From positions 144,092-208,091 of the forward strand of contig NZ_BLVP01000006.1 in assembly GCF_013340305.1 (NCBI RefSeq): DNA of 64,000 nucleotides. Direction: 5' to 3'. Of this stretch, positions 45,983 to 54,815 are shown in pieces. A program made the position numbers and the translations under genes. The stretch's first letter is position 1, and each line of letters starts with the position of its first letter. This DNA is from Desulfovibrio psychrotolerans (GTDB taxonomy: Bacteria; Desulfobacterota; Desulfovibrionia; Desulfovibrionales; Desulfovibrionaceae). The notes under the pieces are model-generated. The model made no database searches. It saw only the letters and a list, made by a program, of their open reading frames with translations, and was not told the DNA's origin.

Positions 45983-46897
45983 GTGAATATCACGGTGCGA
46001 CAGCTCGAACTCTTTATCTCGCTTATGCGCAACCCGCACATCGGCAAGGTGGCAGAAGAACACTACCTCACGCAATCCGCCGTCTCCATGTCCATAAAAG
46101 CGCTGGAAGACGCCGTGGGCGAACAACTCTTCGACCGCATAAGCAACCGCCTCGTGCCCAACGAAAGCGGCCGCCTGCTGCTGAACAGGGTGCGCCCGGC
46201 GCTGGAGCAGTTGCAGGAGGTGGAAACCATCTTCCGGCAGGACCGCATGGCGGGCGTGCTCACGGTGGCTGCAAGCTCCACCATTGCAGACTACATCATG
46301 CCGCAGGTTCTGTTCGACTTCCGCACCCGCTACCCTGAGGTGCAGGTGGAGATGCTCAGCCGTAACTCGGAAGAGGTCATCGCGGGCATAGAAAGCGGCA
46401 GCGTGGCGCTTGGCTTCATAGAAGGCGACTACGAATGCCGCGTGGCAGACTTCCGCGAACTGTGCACCGAAGAACTGGTGGTGGTCTCCTCCGACAAGCA
46501 CTTCGCCTCAGAGCGGGAATACACCATTGAGGAACTGCTGGGGCTCAAATGGGTTCTGCGCGAACCGGGCTCCGGTACCCGGCAGACCATGTGGGAACAC
46601 CTCGGCCCCGCCAAGAAGCGGCTTAACGTGTTTCTGGAACTGGAGCACATAGAGTCCATAAAAATGGTGCTCAAAAACCCGGATACCGTCAGTTGCATGT
46701 CCCCGTTCTGCTTCCAGCGCGAACTGGCAAACGGCGAGCTTTTCCCCGTGCAGGTGCAGGGCGTGCGGTTCACCCGGCGCTTCTACGCCGTTACCCACCG
46801 CCAGAAATACAAATCAGCCCTGCTGCTCGCCTTCGGCAACCATGTGCGCCAGCATCTGGAAACCACATGGCCGTGGATTCTGCGCAACACCCACTGA
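45983..46897 (+). CDS. LysR-type transcriptional regulator
   Basis: A 304-residue regulator. The N-terminal winged helix-turn-helix is clear (VRQLELFISLMRNPHIGKVAEEHYLTQSAVSMSIKALEDAVGEQLFDR). A periplasmic-binding-like co-inducer domain follows (LTVAASSTIADYIMP, EVIAGIESGSVALGFI, LREPGSGTRQTMWE). This fold and the TIADY start resemble CysB/CbbR-like and selenium-metabolism YeiE-like regulators. The GTG at 45983 is chosen since AAGAGG is six bases upstream; a TTG at 45977 is possible. No divergent target gene is adjacent, so the effector is unknown. Confidence 0.92.
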   Translation: MNITVRQLELFISLMRNPHIGKVAEEHYLTQSAVSMSIKALEDAVGEQLFDRISNRLVPNESGRLLLNRVRPALEQLQEVETIFRQDRMAGVLTVAASSTIADYIMPQVLFDFRTRYPEVQVEMLSRNSEEVIAGIESGSVALGFIEGDYECRVADFRELCTEELVVVSSDKHFASEREYTIEELLGLKWVLREPGSGTRQTMWEHLGPAKKRLNVFLELEHIESIKMVLKNPDTVSCMSPFCFQRELANGELFPVQVQGVRFTRRFYAVTHRQKYKSALLLAFGNHVRQHLETTWPWILRNTH

Positions 46898-47082
46898 CGC
46901 CACACAACACACGGATTATTCGGAAGAAATTCAGATCAACATTGCAAACCCTTCGGTCACGCATCGGAAACTTAACGGAAGGCTATCGACCGAAAAACTC
47001 CGTACCGTGGCCCGGCAGGCCGCAACACGCTCCCCGACCATCCGCCTTTAGGCATCAACCAGCGCAACGCAAGGAACGGAGA

Positions 47083-48243
47083 CTACTCGCAGATATTGCG
47101 TACGGCTTCCCAAGCCTCCCAAGACAACACACTCTCAGCCACGGCAGCCCCGCCTGCGACAGCCGCCTGCTCCTCAACAAGCACCCGGAGCGTGTTTATG
47201 CGCTCCGCTGTTTCCGGGTGCGAACTGAGCATCCCCAGATAGGCGAACACCCCCTGATTGTGGCCTGCCTCTTCCTCAAGCCTTTCAAAAAAAGTAAGCA
47301 GCCCGGACGTGCTTATGCCTGACTTCTCCAGCAGGGCAAAAGCGTGCGCATCTGCCGCTCGCTCATAATCCCGACTCCATGACGAGGTGGTCATACGAAG
47401 GGCAAGACTGCGGGCTGCCCCGCCCATAAATCCACCGTCATGACCAAACAAGATCGTGCTCGCGAGCTGCACGCCATAGCTGCCAGCCATGTTGCGCAAC
47501 CCATGCTGTTCTTTTACGTGCCCCATTTCATGGGCTATTATCCCGGCCAGTTCTTCTGGTGTTTCCACCATCTCAAGCAGGGCAGAGGTAACGAGCATGC
47601 TCCCTCCGGGGGCAGCAAAGGCATTCATAATCTGAGAATCCACAACCTTCACTGAAAACGTATAGGAAGACGGCTCCGCAACGGAAAGGCGTTCCACCAA
47701 AGAAGCGATGGCAGACACTCCTTCTTGCTGCTCGCACCACTTCGCCTTCCCATCTCTTTTTTTGGCAAGCAAGGTCCCAAGCTGTTCCCGGACATCATTG
47801 CCGAGCCGTTGCTCTGTCTCAATGGGCACACGGGCTACCACCGCATCAACAAGGTATGGAAAGGCCCACCATGCCATCAGGCCCAACAGCCAGGCAACAG
47901 CAGAAACCCGCCCCCATCTGCGAATCGATGCGCGGAACGCGGAACGTCGAATACCGTTCAAGTACGGAGCCAATTGCCCATGCGCCGCTTGGTTCACCAC
48001 CGTCAGCCGCTCTCCCGTACCCGGGGTGTGCGTAAGCGCGTAGGGAGGCTTCATGAACTCCGGCAGCACAAGGCTTTCCAGAGACCATATGGCCATTATC
48101 GCCCCCGAAGGGGAAGTGATACGAAGGTGCTCTCCCTGCGCTTCAACCTTTACCGTGTAGGGCTGTGCTGTTCTTCCATCGTAATACCGGAACTCCGGGC
48201 CATTCTCCTGAACGTCACATCCCCGAGCATGCTGATCGTGCAT
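47083..48243 (-). CDS. M48 family metallopeptidase with N-terminal membrane region
   Basis: A 386-residue zinc protease. HEMGH lies in GIIAHEMGHVKEQHGLRN, with the distal Glu in RDYERAADAHAFALL. A hydrophobic segment (VSAVAWLLGLMAWWAFPYLVDAVV, about residues 113-137) precedes the protease domain, so that domain is probably periplasmic. The first 110 residues form a small domain (YYDGRTAQPYTVKVEAQGEHLRITS). It lies 24 bases after the DUF898 gene. This DUF898-M48 pair occurs in many proteobacteria and may process envelope proteins. The base composition looks lower in GC than its neighbours. Confidence 0.9.
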   Translation of the reverse strand: MHDQHARGCDVQENGPEFRYYDGRTAQPYTVKVEAQGEHLRITSPSGAIMAIWSLESLVLPEFMKPPYALTHTPGTGERLTVVNQAAHGQLAPYLNGIRRSAFRASIRRWGRVSAVAWLLGLMAWWAFPYLVDAVVARVPIETEQRLGNDVREQLGTLLAKKRDGKAKWCEQQEGVSAIASLVERLSVAEPSSYTFSVKVVDSQIMNAFAAPGGSMLVTSALLEMVETPEELAGIIAHEMGHVKEQHGLRNMAGSYGVQLASTILFGHDGGFMGGAARSLALRMTTSSWSRDYERAADAHAFALLEKSGISTSGLLTFFERLEEEAGHNQGVFAYLGMLSSHPETAERINTLRVLVEEQAAVAGGAAVAESVLSWEAWEAVRNICE

Positions 48244-48267
48244 TGGTTATTCCATCCGTGTCTGTCG

Positions 48268-49431
48268 CTACACCGCGAGATCAAGATCAAATGCTTCAAA
48301 GAAGCCCTCACCGTGCTTGGGCGCATTCTGCTCATCCTGCGCAAGGTGCACGTAATCCAGATCGCCCTGAACGTGCAAAGAATGCAAATACACACGATGG
48401 GAACGCACTATGAGCCAAGGGGCTGCAAAGCCAAGCGTGCAAAGACGCAGCAGCAGATTGGTCAATTCCAGCCACAGCATTCTGCGCAGTGTAATGGTGC
48501 TGCGAAACTCCACACCGGGGAAACGCGTGTTCATCGCTTCCCAACGAATACAAACCGCGGCAAACCAATAGGTGGACAACGATCCCAACAACAGCATGCC
48601 GTAAACGGTGCCAAGTGCCACAAGAAGCCCCTTAACCGCCGCCCTGCCGGGATCTTCATTAAGATTGCCTACCGCTGAACCCAAATCCACCAGCATCATA
48701 CCGGCTCCACCAAACCCTATCATCCCTACCAGAGCCACCAAGAAGGGCACATACAAAGGTTTTGCCTTTCCGGTGAACCAAAAGCTTCGGGAACCGTACC
48801 ACATGTTTCCGACTATACGCTTCCGGAGCACGGCACGGGATTTGGGATACCACAGATAGAGCGTGATGATATTAAGCAGCGTCTGCCCCAGCGCCACCAA
48901 GGTGAAGCGCCATGCGCTGCCCGAAAGATTAAAGCGGATGCCGCGCCATACAGTCCGCGTTAAACGGTAGCGGATAGCCCTATACGTTGCAAAAAACCAA
49001 AAGGGCACGAGCGCAATGAGCAGCAAGCTGGGTACAATTTGCTGCGCTGGCCCCACATAGAAGTGCACTGCCGAGTTGTAGACGACAAATACCACGGCAA
49101 TGATCAGAAAACCAAAGAACAGTTCCTTGCCCGTTCCGGTATATTCCAATGGTTCTCCCTCAACGACCGTGTTGGACCACAGGTACTTGCGCACCTTCAC
49201 TTTCGCCCAGAAATGATAAATACCCAGCGTGAGAACGGTAAGCAGAAAATTGACAATCCAAATTTTGAACAATTGCCATCCGTTCCCTTTAAATTCCACC
49301 AAACGGCGAAACTCTCCGGACTGCCCCCCAGGCAATCCCGCGTTCTCATCCCGCACCGGCTCTGCCATTACCACCCCCGTTTCCTGCGCCTCCCCTCCGG
49401 CACTCCATGCGCCCTCATTCTGTTGTTGCAT
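48268..49431 (-). CDS. DUF898/YjgN family membrane protein
   Basis: A 387-residue polytopic protein of the YjgN family, seen in the repeated FKGNGWQLFKIWIVNFLLTVLTLGIYHFWAKVKVRKYLWSNT unit and a second FRFTLVALGQTLLNIITLYLWYPKSRAVLRKRIVGN-like unit, with TLGFAAPWLIVRSHRVYLH near the end. Its function is unknown. The M48 protease follows closely, suggesting they act together. The first 40 residues are Gly/Glu-rich and look disordered. The coding DNA is lower in GC than most of the window. Confidence 0.9.
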   Translation of the reverse strand: MQQQNEGAWSAGGEAQETGVVMAEPVRDENAGLPGGQSGEFRRLVEFKGNGWQLFKIWIVNFLLTVLTLGIYHFWAKVKVRKYLWSNTVVEGEPLEYTGTGKELFFGFLIIAVVFVVYNSAVHFYVGPAQQIVPSLLLIALVPFWFFATYRAIRYRLTRTVWRGIRFNLSGSAWRFTLVALGQTLLNIITLYLWYPKSRAVLRKRIVGNMWYGSRSFWFTGKAKPLYVPFLVALVGMIGFGGAGMMLVDLGSAVGNLNEDPGRAAVKGLLVALGTVYGMLLLGSLSTYWFAAVCIRWEAMNTRFPGVEFRSTITLRRMLWLELTNLLLRLCTLGFAAPWLIVRSHRVYLHSLHVQGDLDYVHLAQDEQNAPKHGEGFFEAFDLDLAV

Positions 49432-49533
49432 ATCTCACTCTCGCAATAATTATGTTATATCACATACCCATTCGCCAAAAAAACACTCCGGTCCAAACAC
49501 TTCGTTCAGACAAGAGAACATTAGGACAACCTA

Positions 49534-50355
49534 TTACAGCATCAAATATTCAGCTATCCGCTGCCGCACATCCCCAAGCGGCAGTTCCTCACCGGTCCAG
49601 ATGCGGAACTGCTCGGCCCCCTGTGCCGCGAACATATGCAGGCCGTCCAGCGTTTCCCAGCCTGCTGCCTGCGCCTCTGCAAGAAACCGCGTGTGCAGCG
49701 GGTTGTACACAAGGTCATAGGCAAGCCCTTTTCCGGAAAACCCTTCCGCCGGATAGGGGGTGCGCCCCGCGTTCTCTCCCGCCATGCCAAGGGGGGTGGA
49801 GTTGATCACAAGATCCGCTCCCGTCCCTGCGCGGTCTTCCCATGGCACCACTGCCGCCCCGAAAGGGGCTGCCACTGCCTCGGCGCGCTCGCGGGCACGG
49901 TTGGCAATAAGCACCTCGCCCACCCCCAGCTCGTTCAATCCGGCCAGAACAGCCTTGGCAGCACCGCCCGCGCCGAGCACCAGTGCCTTGCGCACCGTAC
50001 CCGCGCGTTCCCGCAAGGGGGCAAGAAAACCCGCCACGTCCGTATTGTCGCCCATAAGCCTGCCCTGCTCCCAGAACAGGGTGTTCACGGCTCCCACGGC
50101 CTGCGCCCTTCCGGTAACGCCGTCCAGCAGGGGCATAACCGCTTCCTTGTGGGGAATGGTCACACTGGCACCGCTCAGGGGCAGGGTGCGAAAGGCGGTG
50201 ACAAAGTCCGCCAGCTTTTCCGGCGGCAGCGGAAAGGCCATGTACACGGCGCGTATGCCGCACCGGGCAAATCCCCAGTTGTGCAGGGCGGGACTCATGG
50301 TGTGACCGAGCGGATGCCCGATGATGCCGTACAGCTGTTCCGGTATGAAGGTCAT
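49534..50355 (-). CDS. aroE: Shikimate dehydrogenase
   Basis: A 273-residue enzyme of aromatic amino-acid synthesis, reducing 3-dehydroshikimate with NADPH. Seen: GIIGHPLGHTMSPALHN, VTIPHKEAVMPLLD with the catalytic Lys, NTDVAGFL, NADP-binding LVLGAGGAAKAV and INSTPLGMAG. It lies at the end of the sia cluster, separated by 160 bases of repeats, and is probably transcribed from its own promoter. Confidence 0.96.
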   Translation of the reverse strand: MTFIPEQLYGIIGHPLGHTMSPALHNWGFARCGIRAVYMAFPLPPEKLADFVTAFRTLPLSGASVTIPHKEAVMPLLDGVTGRAQAVGAVNTLFWEQGRLMGDNTDVAGFLAPLRERAGTVRKALVLGAGGAAKAVLAGLNELGVGEVLIANRARERAEAVAAPFGAAVVPWEDRAGTGADLVINSTPLGMAGENAGRTPYPAEGFSGKGLAYDLVYNPLHTRFLAEAQAAGWETLDGLHMFAAQGAEQFRIWTGEELPLGDVRQRIAEYLML

Positions 50356-50429
50356 ATCTTGCCGCCTTTGCGTTGCGGTGGTTCAGGGTGGGAAACCACA
50401 CTGCCGTCTACAGCCGCGCAGGTCAACAG

Positions 50430-50512
50430 GCTGGCACTACAGGCTGGCTCTACAGGCTGACTCTGCAGGCGAGCTCTGCAGGCAAGGTAGACAGGCTGTT
50501 GGCAGGCCGGAT
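50430..50512. repeat. Degenerate tandem repeat of ctctacaggctgg-like units
   Basis: Units ggctggcactaca, ggctggctctaca, ggctgactctgca, ggcgagctctgca and ggcaaggtagaca follow each other with a period near 13 bases, between aroE and siaC. Confidence 0.75.
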
Positions 50513-50519
50513 TTCAGCA

Positions 50520-50915
50520 TCAAACGGTCTTGGGCACCAACTCAAACGTCATATGGCGCACATCTTCCTGAAACTCCTCGCCGCATTCAAAGGCGGTTTC
50601 GTTTTCCGGGTGGTAATGCCAGCGCACGGTAACCGGCTTGCCCGTTTCCGCGGCTGCATCCAGCAGATCAAACAGATCCATGAATGTTTTGGAGCTGGAG
50701 CTGTTAAAATAGATAATCTCCAAGTCCAGCAGCATGGGCTGCGTGCCTGTATAGGCCAGATAATGCCGCAGCCATTGGAACACAGGCTCGTAGAACCGCG
50801 AGCAGTTTTCCGGGTATGATTCGCCGCGCATGCTCATGCTGTTGCTTGCGGGGTCAAAGTCTATGGCAGGCGATGATTTGGTCGCCGCCACATAAAAACG
50901 CGCCAGTGGTGTCAT
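50520..50915 (-). CDS. siaC: SiaC-like regulatory phosphoprotein (DUF1987)
   Basis: A 131-residue protein of the SiaC family. Seen: PAIDFDPASNSMSMRGESYPENCSRFYEPVFQWLRHYL and the phosphoacceptor segment EIIYFNSSSSKTFMDLFDLL. In Pseudomonas, SiaC is phosphorylated by SiaB and dephosphorylated by SiaA; the unmodified form activates the diguanylate cyclase SiaD. The exact acceptor residue here, in the Ser run, cannot be fixed by eye. It is last of the four-gene operon, with AGGGGGA upstream. Confidence 0.9.
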   Translation of the reverse strand: MTPLARFYVAATKSSPAIDFDPASNSMSMRGESYPENCSRFYEPVFQWLRHYLAYTGTQPMLLDLEIIYFNSSSSKTFMDLFDLLDAAAETGKPVTVRWHYHPENETAFECGEEFQEDVRHMTFELVPKTV

Positions 50916-50930
50916 GGGGAATCCCCCTCC

Positions 50931-51467
50931 CTAAATATGTACCTTCACGGCAAAAAAGGATGTGGTGTCGTCTATCGGGTCAAACCGGTATTGCAGCGGG
51001 CGGCTGGCCTTGCGGGCCATTTCTATGAATCCCAGCCCTGCGCCGCACGAATCCTCGTCCGGCCCCTTGCGCCGCTGTTCCTTGTAGTAGGCCTTCAGTT
51101 CCTCGCGCGACATGCCGTTCACGGTATCTATCCGTTCGCGGATGCGCTGTTCGCGCTTGCGGCTCACGGGATTCCCGCACGCCACGTAGAACTGTTCCCC
51201 CGACCTTCCCACCATGATCTGCCCCACACCTATACACTCCGTGGCCGTGCAGGATTCGCGGGCGTAGCATATGACGTTCTGCATCTGCTCCACAAGCACG
51301 GAAAAAACCTTCTGCGCCAGCTGCATGCCGTTTTCTTCAAAGGCCATCTTGCGGCGCATCATATCGCCAATCCCTTCAACCACGCTCTGCGAGATGGGCC
51401 CGTTGAAATAGAGCACCACGCCTTCGCGGTTCATGGTCTCGTAGAACGAAAGCATATTCATCTCCAT
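50931..51467 (-). CDS. siaB: SiaB-like protein kinase (DUF6272)
   Basis: A 178-residue protein of the SiaB family, the kinase that phosphorylates SiaC. It has a GHKL-type kinase fold in outline: VLVEQMQNVICYARES near residue 60 and a C-terminal SCGAGLGFIEMARKASRPLQYRF, which resembles a G2-box. Fifteen bases separate it from siaC, and siaA ends four bases before its start. The ATG at 51467 is followed by further in-frame ATGs at 51461 and 51455; the last has GGAG at better spacing. Confidence 0.88.
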   Translation of the reverse strand: MEMNMLSFYETMNREGVVLYFNGPISQSVVEGIGDMMRRKMAFEENGMQLAQKVFSVLVEQMQNVICYARESCTATECIGVGQIMVGRSGEQFYVACGNPVSRKREQRIRERIDTVNGMSREELKAYYKEQRRKGPDEDSCGAGLGFIEMARKASRPLQYRFDPIDDTTSFFAVKVHI

Positions 51468-51471
51468 ATAT

Positions 51472-52704
51472 TCACACCGTAAAACCGAGAACCGTCACGT
51501 CATCGCGCCGGGTTTCGCGGCCCATATATTCCTTGAGGGTTGCTTCCAGCAGGGTACGCTGCCGCGCCAACGGCACGTTCCCGTTTTCCCGGATGAACGA
51601 AAGAAAACGCGACTTGCCGAAAGGCAGCCCGTTGGCCCCGCCCACCTGATCCGTCAGTCCGTCCGTAAGGCAGTAATACCGCGTGCCCGCCTGCAACGGC
51701 AGCACATGGTTTGTATACACATAGTCTTCCGGGGTGCGCACGTAGCCCACACCGCACCTATCGCCTCGAATCTCCACCCCTTCCCCGTCGCCGCCATGTA
51801 TGCCCGCCGGCAGCATGAACAGCGAATGCCGCGCACCCGCAAAATGCAGCGTGCGGGCGGCTTCATCCACAAACAGCACGGTGCAGTCCATGCCGTCATC
51901 GGAAAGAGAGTTGGCCCGGTCCTGCGCAAGGGCTCCGCGTATGGCCCGGTTCATGGCGCCGATCACACCGGCGGGGTCGGCCCGCAGCGCGTCCGTATCC
52001 AGCCTTTCAAACAGGGAATGCACGATAAGTGTCATAAACGCACCGGGCACCCCGTGGCCCGTGCAGTCCACCACCGCCACAAAAAAACCGTCACGGGCGC
52101 GGCGCACCCAGTAGGCATCGCCTCCCACGGTATCCCTCTGGCTCCATAGCAGAAAATGCTCCGCAAACAGCTCGTGCAGGGTTGCCTCGGCAGGAAGAAA
52201 CGCGTTCTGGATAACGCTGGCATACTCTATGGATTCATGCTGCCGCGCCTGCGCCTCGTTCAGGTTCCGCAACGCCCCGTTCAAGGCCTTCTGGCGGCTG
52301 TCTATGATGTGCCCTATCCAGAACAGGTTATGCCGCAGTGTCTGCAGGGCATCGTTGTCTGTGGGCTCCGGCGGCAGAGATTCAAAGGGCGTAAGATTGC
52401 CTTCGCGCATCTGCCCGCACAGGGCGTTCAGCTCTTTCACACTGCGCAGGGCGAGAATGTGGGCAAAAAAATGGGACAGCGGAATCAGCACAATAAACCC
52501 TGCCGCAATCCATCCCGCAAGCAGGTTGCCCAGCTGGGTATGGCTCATGCCCTCATGCAGCAGCAGAAGAACAAGGGGACACAGGATAAGGCACAGCGCA
52601 AGAATGATCTTCATCTTGGTAACAGTGCGCAGCCCTGCCGCATAATCGAGAATACGCGCGTACAGCCCTCCCGTTACACGGGACCCGGAAGAGTCAGACT
52701 TCAT
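51472..52704 (-). CDS. siaA: SiaA-like membrane PP2C/SpoIIE phosphatase
   Basis: A 410-residue sensor phosphatase. It has two hydrophobic helices (about 30-52 and 62-84), a short linker and a C-terminal PP2C-like domain with DTVGGDAYWVRRARDGFFVAVVDCTGHGVPGAFMTL and YCLTDGLTDQVGG, whose aspartates bind the metals. In the Sia network it dephosphorylates SiaC and thereby turns on c-di-GMP synthesis. No large HAMP domain was found between helix and catalytic domain. ATGA at 52701-52704 overlaps the siaD stop codon, so it is translationally coupled. The extra upstream 15 codons of the open frame are not used. Confidence 0.92.
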   Translation of the reverse strand: MKSDSSGSRVTGGLYARILDYAAGLRTVTKMKIILALCLILCPLVLLLLHEGMSHTQLGNLLAGWIAAGFIVLIPLSHFFAHILALRSVKELNALCGQMREGNLTPFESLPPEPTDNDALQTLRHNLFWIGHIIDSRQKALNGALRNLNEAQARQHESIEYASVIQNAFLPAEATLHELFAEHFLLWSQRDTVGGDAYWVRRARDGFFVAVVDCTGHGVPGAFMTLIVHSLFERLDTDALRADPAGVIGAMNRAIRGALAQDRANSLSDDGMDCTVLFVDEAARTLHFAGARHSLFMLPAGIHGGDGEGVEIRGDRCGVGYVRTPEDYVYTNHVLPLQAGTRYYCLTDGLTDQVGGANGLPFGKSRFLSFIRENGNVPLARQRTLLEATLKEYMGRETRRDDVTVLGFTV

Positions 52705-53465
52705 GCCTCCCCCTGGTGCCGCACGCGTTCTGCAGCCGCCACAGGACAATCCGGCAGGCAGTCCGGGCCGGGATACCGCTCCACACGATTGCGCCCGTTT
52801 TTCTTTGCGGCATACAGGGCCACATCCGCCCGCTTGAGCATGACCTCAAGATCCAGCCCCTTTTCCTGCCCGCTACCCGTGGTGCAGCCGATGCACACGG
52901 AAAAACGCACCGCAGCCTGCTCCACCAGCATAATATGGCGCTCCATGGCAAGGCGTATGCGTTCCGCCAGCAAGGCCGCCTCGCGGCAATCCGTTTCCGG
53001 CAGCAGCACGGCAAACTCCTCGCCGCCTATGCGGGCAGGCATATCATGCGCGCGCACCGCTCCGTTCAGCAGCGAGGCTATGTCGCGCAGCACCCTGTCG
53101 CCCACATCGTGCCCCCAAGTGTCATTGATGGATTTAAAGTGATCCGCATCAATGAGCAGAAGCGAAAAGGGCTTGCCCGTACGGCGCGAGCGCGAAAGCT
53201 CCTTGCGCGCCACCTCCATGAACTGCCTGCGGTTGTCCAGACCGGTCAGGGCGTCCGTACGCGCCATATGGTTCAGTTCATCGTTCAGCGAACTCAACTG
53301 GGCCTGCATGCGGTCTCCCATGGTCACCAGCCTGCGCGACTGCCTGAGCAGTTTGCGGGCCACATCCAGCAGGTCGCCAAACGGCTTCTCCGCCACGGTT
53401 CCCCGCAGCAGGGAAGAAAGCAGTTCCTCCGCCTGCTCAATGCATTCCTCTTCTTTCTGAAACAT
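52701..53465 (-). CDS. siaD: SiaD-like diguanylate cyclase (GGDEF)
   Basis: A 254-residue diguanylate cyclase. The N-terminal 80 residues are helical (coiled-coil, the SiaC-binding type of region). The GGDEF domain has the active GGEEF motif and, five residues before it, an RAHD product-inhibition (I) site. Other marks: LTGLDNRRQFMEVA, LLLIDADHFKSINDTWGHDVGD. It is first of the operon siaD-siaA-siaB-siaC, a gene order that differs from siaA-B-C-D of Pseudomonas. GGGGGA stands six bases before the start at 53465; the longer frame from 53654 is not needed. Confidence 0.92.
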   Translation of the reverse strand: MFQKEEECIEQAEELLSSLLRGTVAEKPFGDLLDVARKLLRQSRRLVTMGDRMQAQLSSLNDELNHMARTDALTGLDNRRQFMEVARKELSRSRRTGKPFSLLLIDADHFKSINDTWGHDVGDRVLRDIASLLNGAVRAHDMPARIGGEEFAVLLPETDCREAALLAERIRLAMERHIMLVEQAAVRFSVCIGCTTGSGQEKGLDLEVMLKRADVALYAAKKNGRNRVERYPGPDCLPDCPVAAAERVRHQGEA

Positions 53466-53930
53466 GCATTCCCCCGAAAATACTCCCGGAACATTCCCGA
53501 GCAATCTCGAAAATCCCGGCCTTGCTTGTGCGTCTCTTTGCCGCCTATCCCGGAAGGTATGTCTCCGGGCAGCCTCGGCAGCGTTCCCCCCTCTCATATT
53601 GAATATGATTTTCAAAATCAACAAGAAACTGGTTTGCTCCATAATCTTCTGCATGCGTAAGGCTCCTCCATGGGCACCGGCTGTCTTTCTCTACAGCACC
53701 CCCGCAGGATCAAGGATCAATCAGGCCCGATTATCCCCGGACTAGCTCGGGACTAACTCCGGACCAGCCCCGCTTTGCGCCTCTTCCCCGTGAAGCCACC
53801 AGCACGCGGGAGAGCTTTCCATTCCCTGCCCAGCGCAGAGGCACGCCCCCTCTGCCCGTACCGCGCAAAGGAAAAGGGACGGAAAAGCCAGCGGCCTTTC
53901 CGTCCCTGTGTGCATCGCGTCAGATAAGGG
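53466..53930. other. Intergenic region between siaD and hisG
   Basis: About 465 bases with the sia promoter presumably at its left end. AT-rich DNA at about 53595-53650 (attgaatatgattttcaaaatcaac) is the best place for it. Degenerate ccggactagctcgg-like words lie at 53720-53765, and a terminator at 53876-53906. Confidence 0.5.
53876..53906 (-). terminator. Intrinsic terminator of hisI-hisG
   Basis: GGGACGGAAAAGCC, 3-base loop, GGCCTTTCCGTCCC: a 14-bp stem with a single wobble, followed on the minus strand by CTTTTCCTTT. It lies 25 bases past the hisG stop. Confidence 0.85.
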
Positions 53931-54815
53931 TCAGACGATCTTGTTCAGCGAATACTCGATTATGCCTTCGGCACCCGCTTCCACCAACTGGGGGATAAGG
54001 TCGCGCACTATGCTGCGGTCCACCACAATTTCCACGGCAAGCCAGTGGCTGTCCTTAAGCTGGGAAACCGTGGGCGAATTCAGCGAGGGCAAAAGCTCCA
54101 GAATGGCGTCCTGCTTGTCCCCCGGCACGTTCATCTTCAGGCCCACAAGGTCGTCGGCACGAAGCGCGCCCTGCAGCAGCAGGTCTATCTGCATAATCTT
54201 GCGGCGCTTCCACGGATCTTCCCATGTTTTCTTGTTGGCGATGAGCTGGGTATTGGTCACCAGCACATCGTCAATGATACGCAGCCCGTGGGCGCGGATG
54301 GTGGTGCCCGTTTCCGTCACCTCCACAATGGCGTCGGCAAGCCCCTCCACCACTTTGGCTTCCGTGGCACCCCACGAATAAAACACGTCCACGGGAATAC
54401 CAAGGTCCGCGAAATACTTTTTGGTCACGCCCAGCAGTTCGGTGGCAATGCGCTTGCCTGCAAGGTCCTGCGGGGTCCGGAACGGAGCATCGCCCGCCAC
54501 GGCAAGCACCCAGCGGGCAGGGCGGTTGGAAACCTTGGAATACACAAGGTCCGAAACCACGTGCACATCCGCGCCGGTTTCCAGCAGCCAGTCCTTACCT
54601 GTCAGGCCCACGTCCAGAATGCCGTCCTGTATGTAATGCGGAATTTCCTGCACGCGGCACAGCCGGGCGGTGATTTCCGGGTCGTTGATTTCCGGGAAAT
54701 AGTTGCGGTGGTGCTGGCGCACCTTCCAGCCGCAGCGTTCAAAAAGGTTGAGCGTGGAATCCTGCAGCGAGCCTTTGGGTATGCCCAGCTTGATCTGGCG
54801 TTGCGTCTCGGACAT
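53931..54815 (-). CDS. hisG: ATP phosphoribosyltransferase, long form
   Basis: A 294-residue first enzyme of histidine synthesis, joining ATP and PRPP. It is the long form with a regulatory C-terminal domain (GLKMNVPGDKQDAILELLPSLNSPTVSQL...). Seen: KLGIPKGSLQDSTLNLFERCGW, ARLCRVQEIPHYIQDGILDVGLTGKDW, and EVTETGTTIRAHGLRIID with the PRPP site. Its ATG overlaps the hisI stop by one base (TAATG), so the two are coupled. Confidence 0.96.
   Translation of the reverse strand: MSETQRQIKLGIPKGSLQDSTLNLFERCGWKVRQHHRNYFPEINDPEITARLCRVQEIPHYIQDGILDVGLTGKDWLLETGADVHVVSDLVYSKVSNRPARWVLAVAGDAPFRTPQDLAGKRIATELLGVTKKYFADLGIPVDVFYSWGATEAKVVEGLADAIVEVTETGTTIRAHGLRIIDDVLVTNTQLIANKKTWEDPWKRRKIMQIDLLLQGALRADDLVGLKMNVPGDKQDAILELLPSLNSPTVSQLKDSHWLAVEIVVDRSIVRDLIPQLVEAGAEGIIEYSLNKIV

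Noticed and set aside
50430..50512. CRISPR array
   Set aside because: Units of about 13 bases follow each other without unique spacers, so this is a degenerate tandem repeat.
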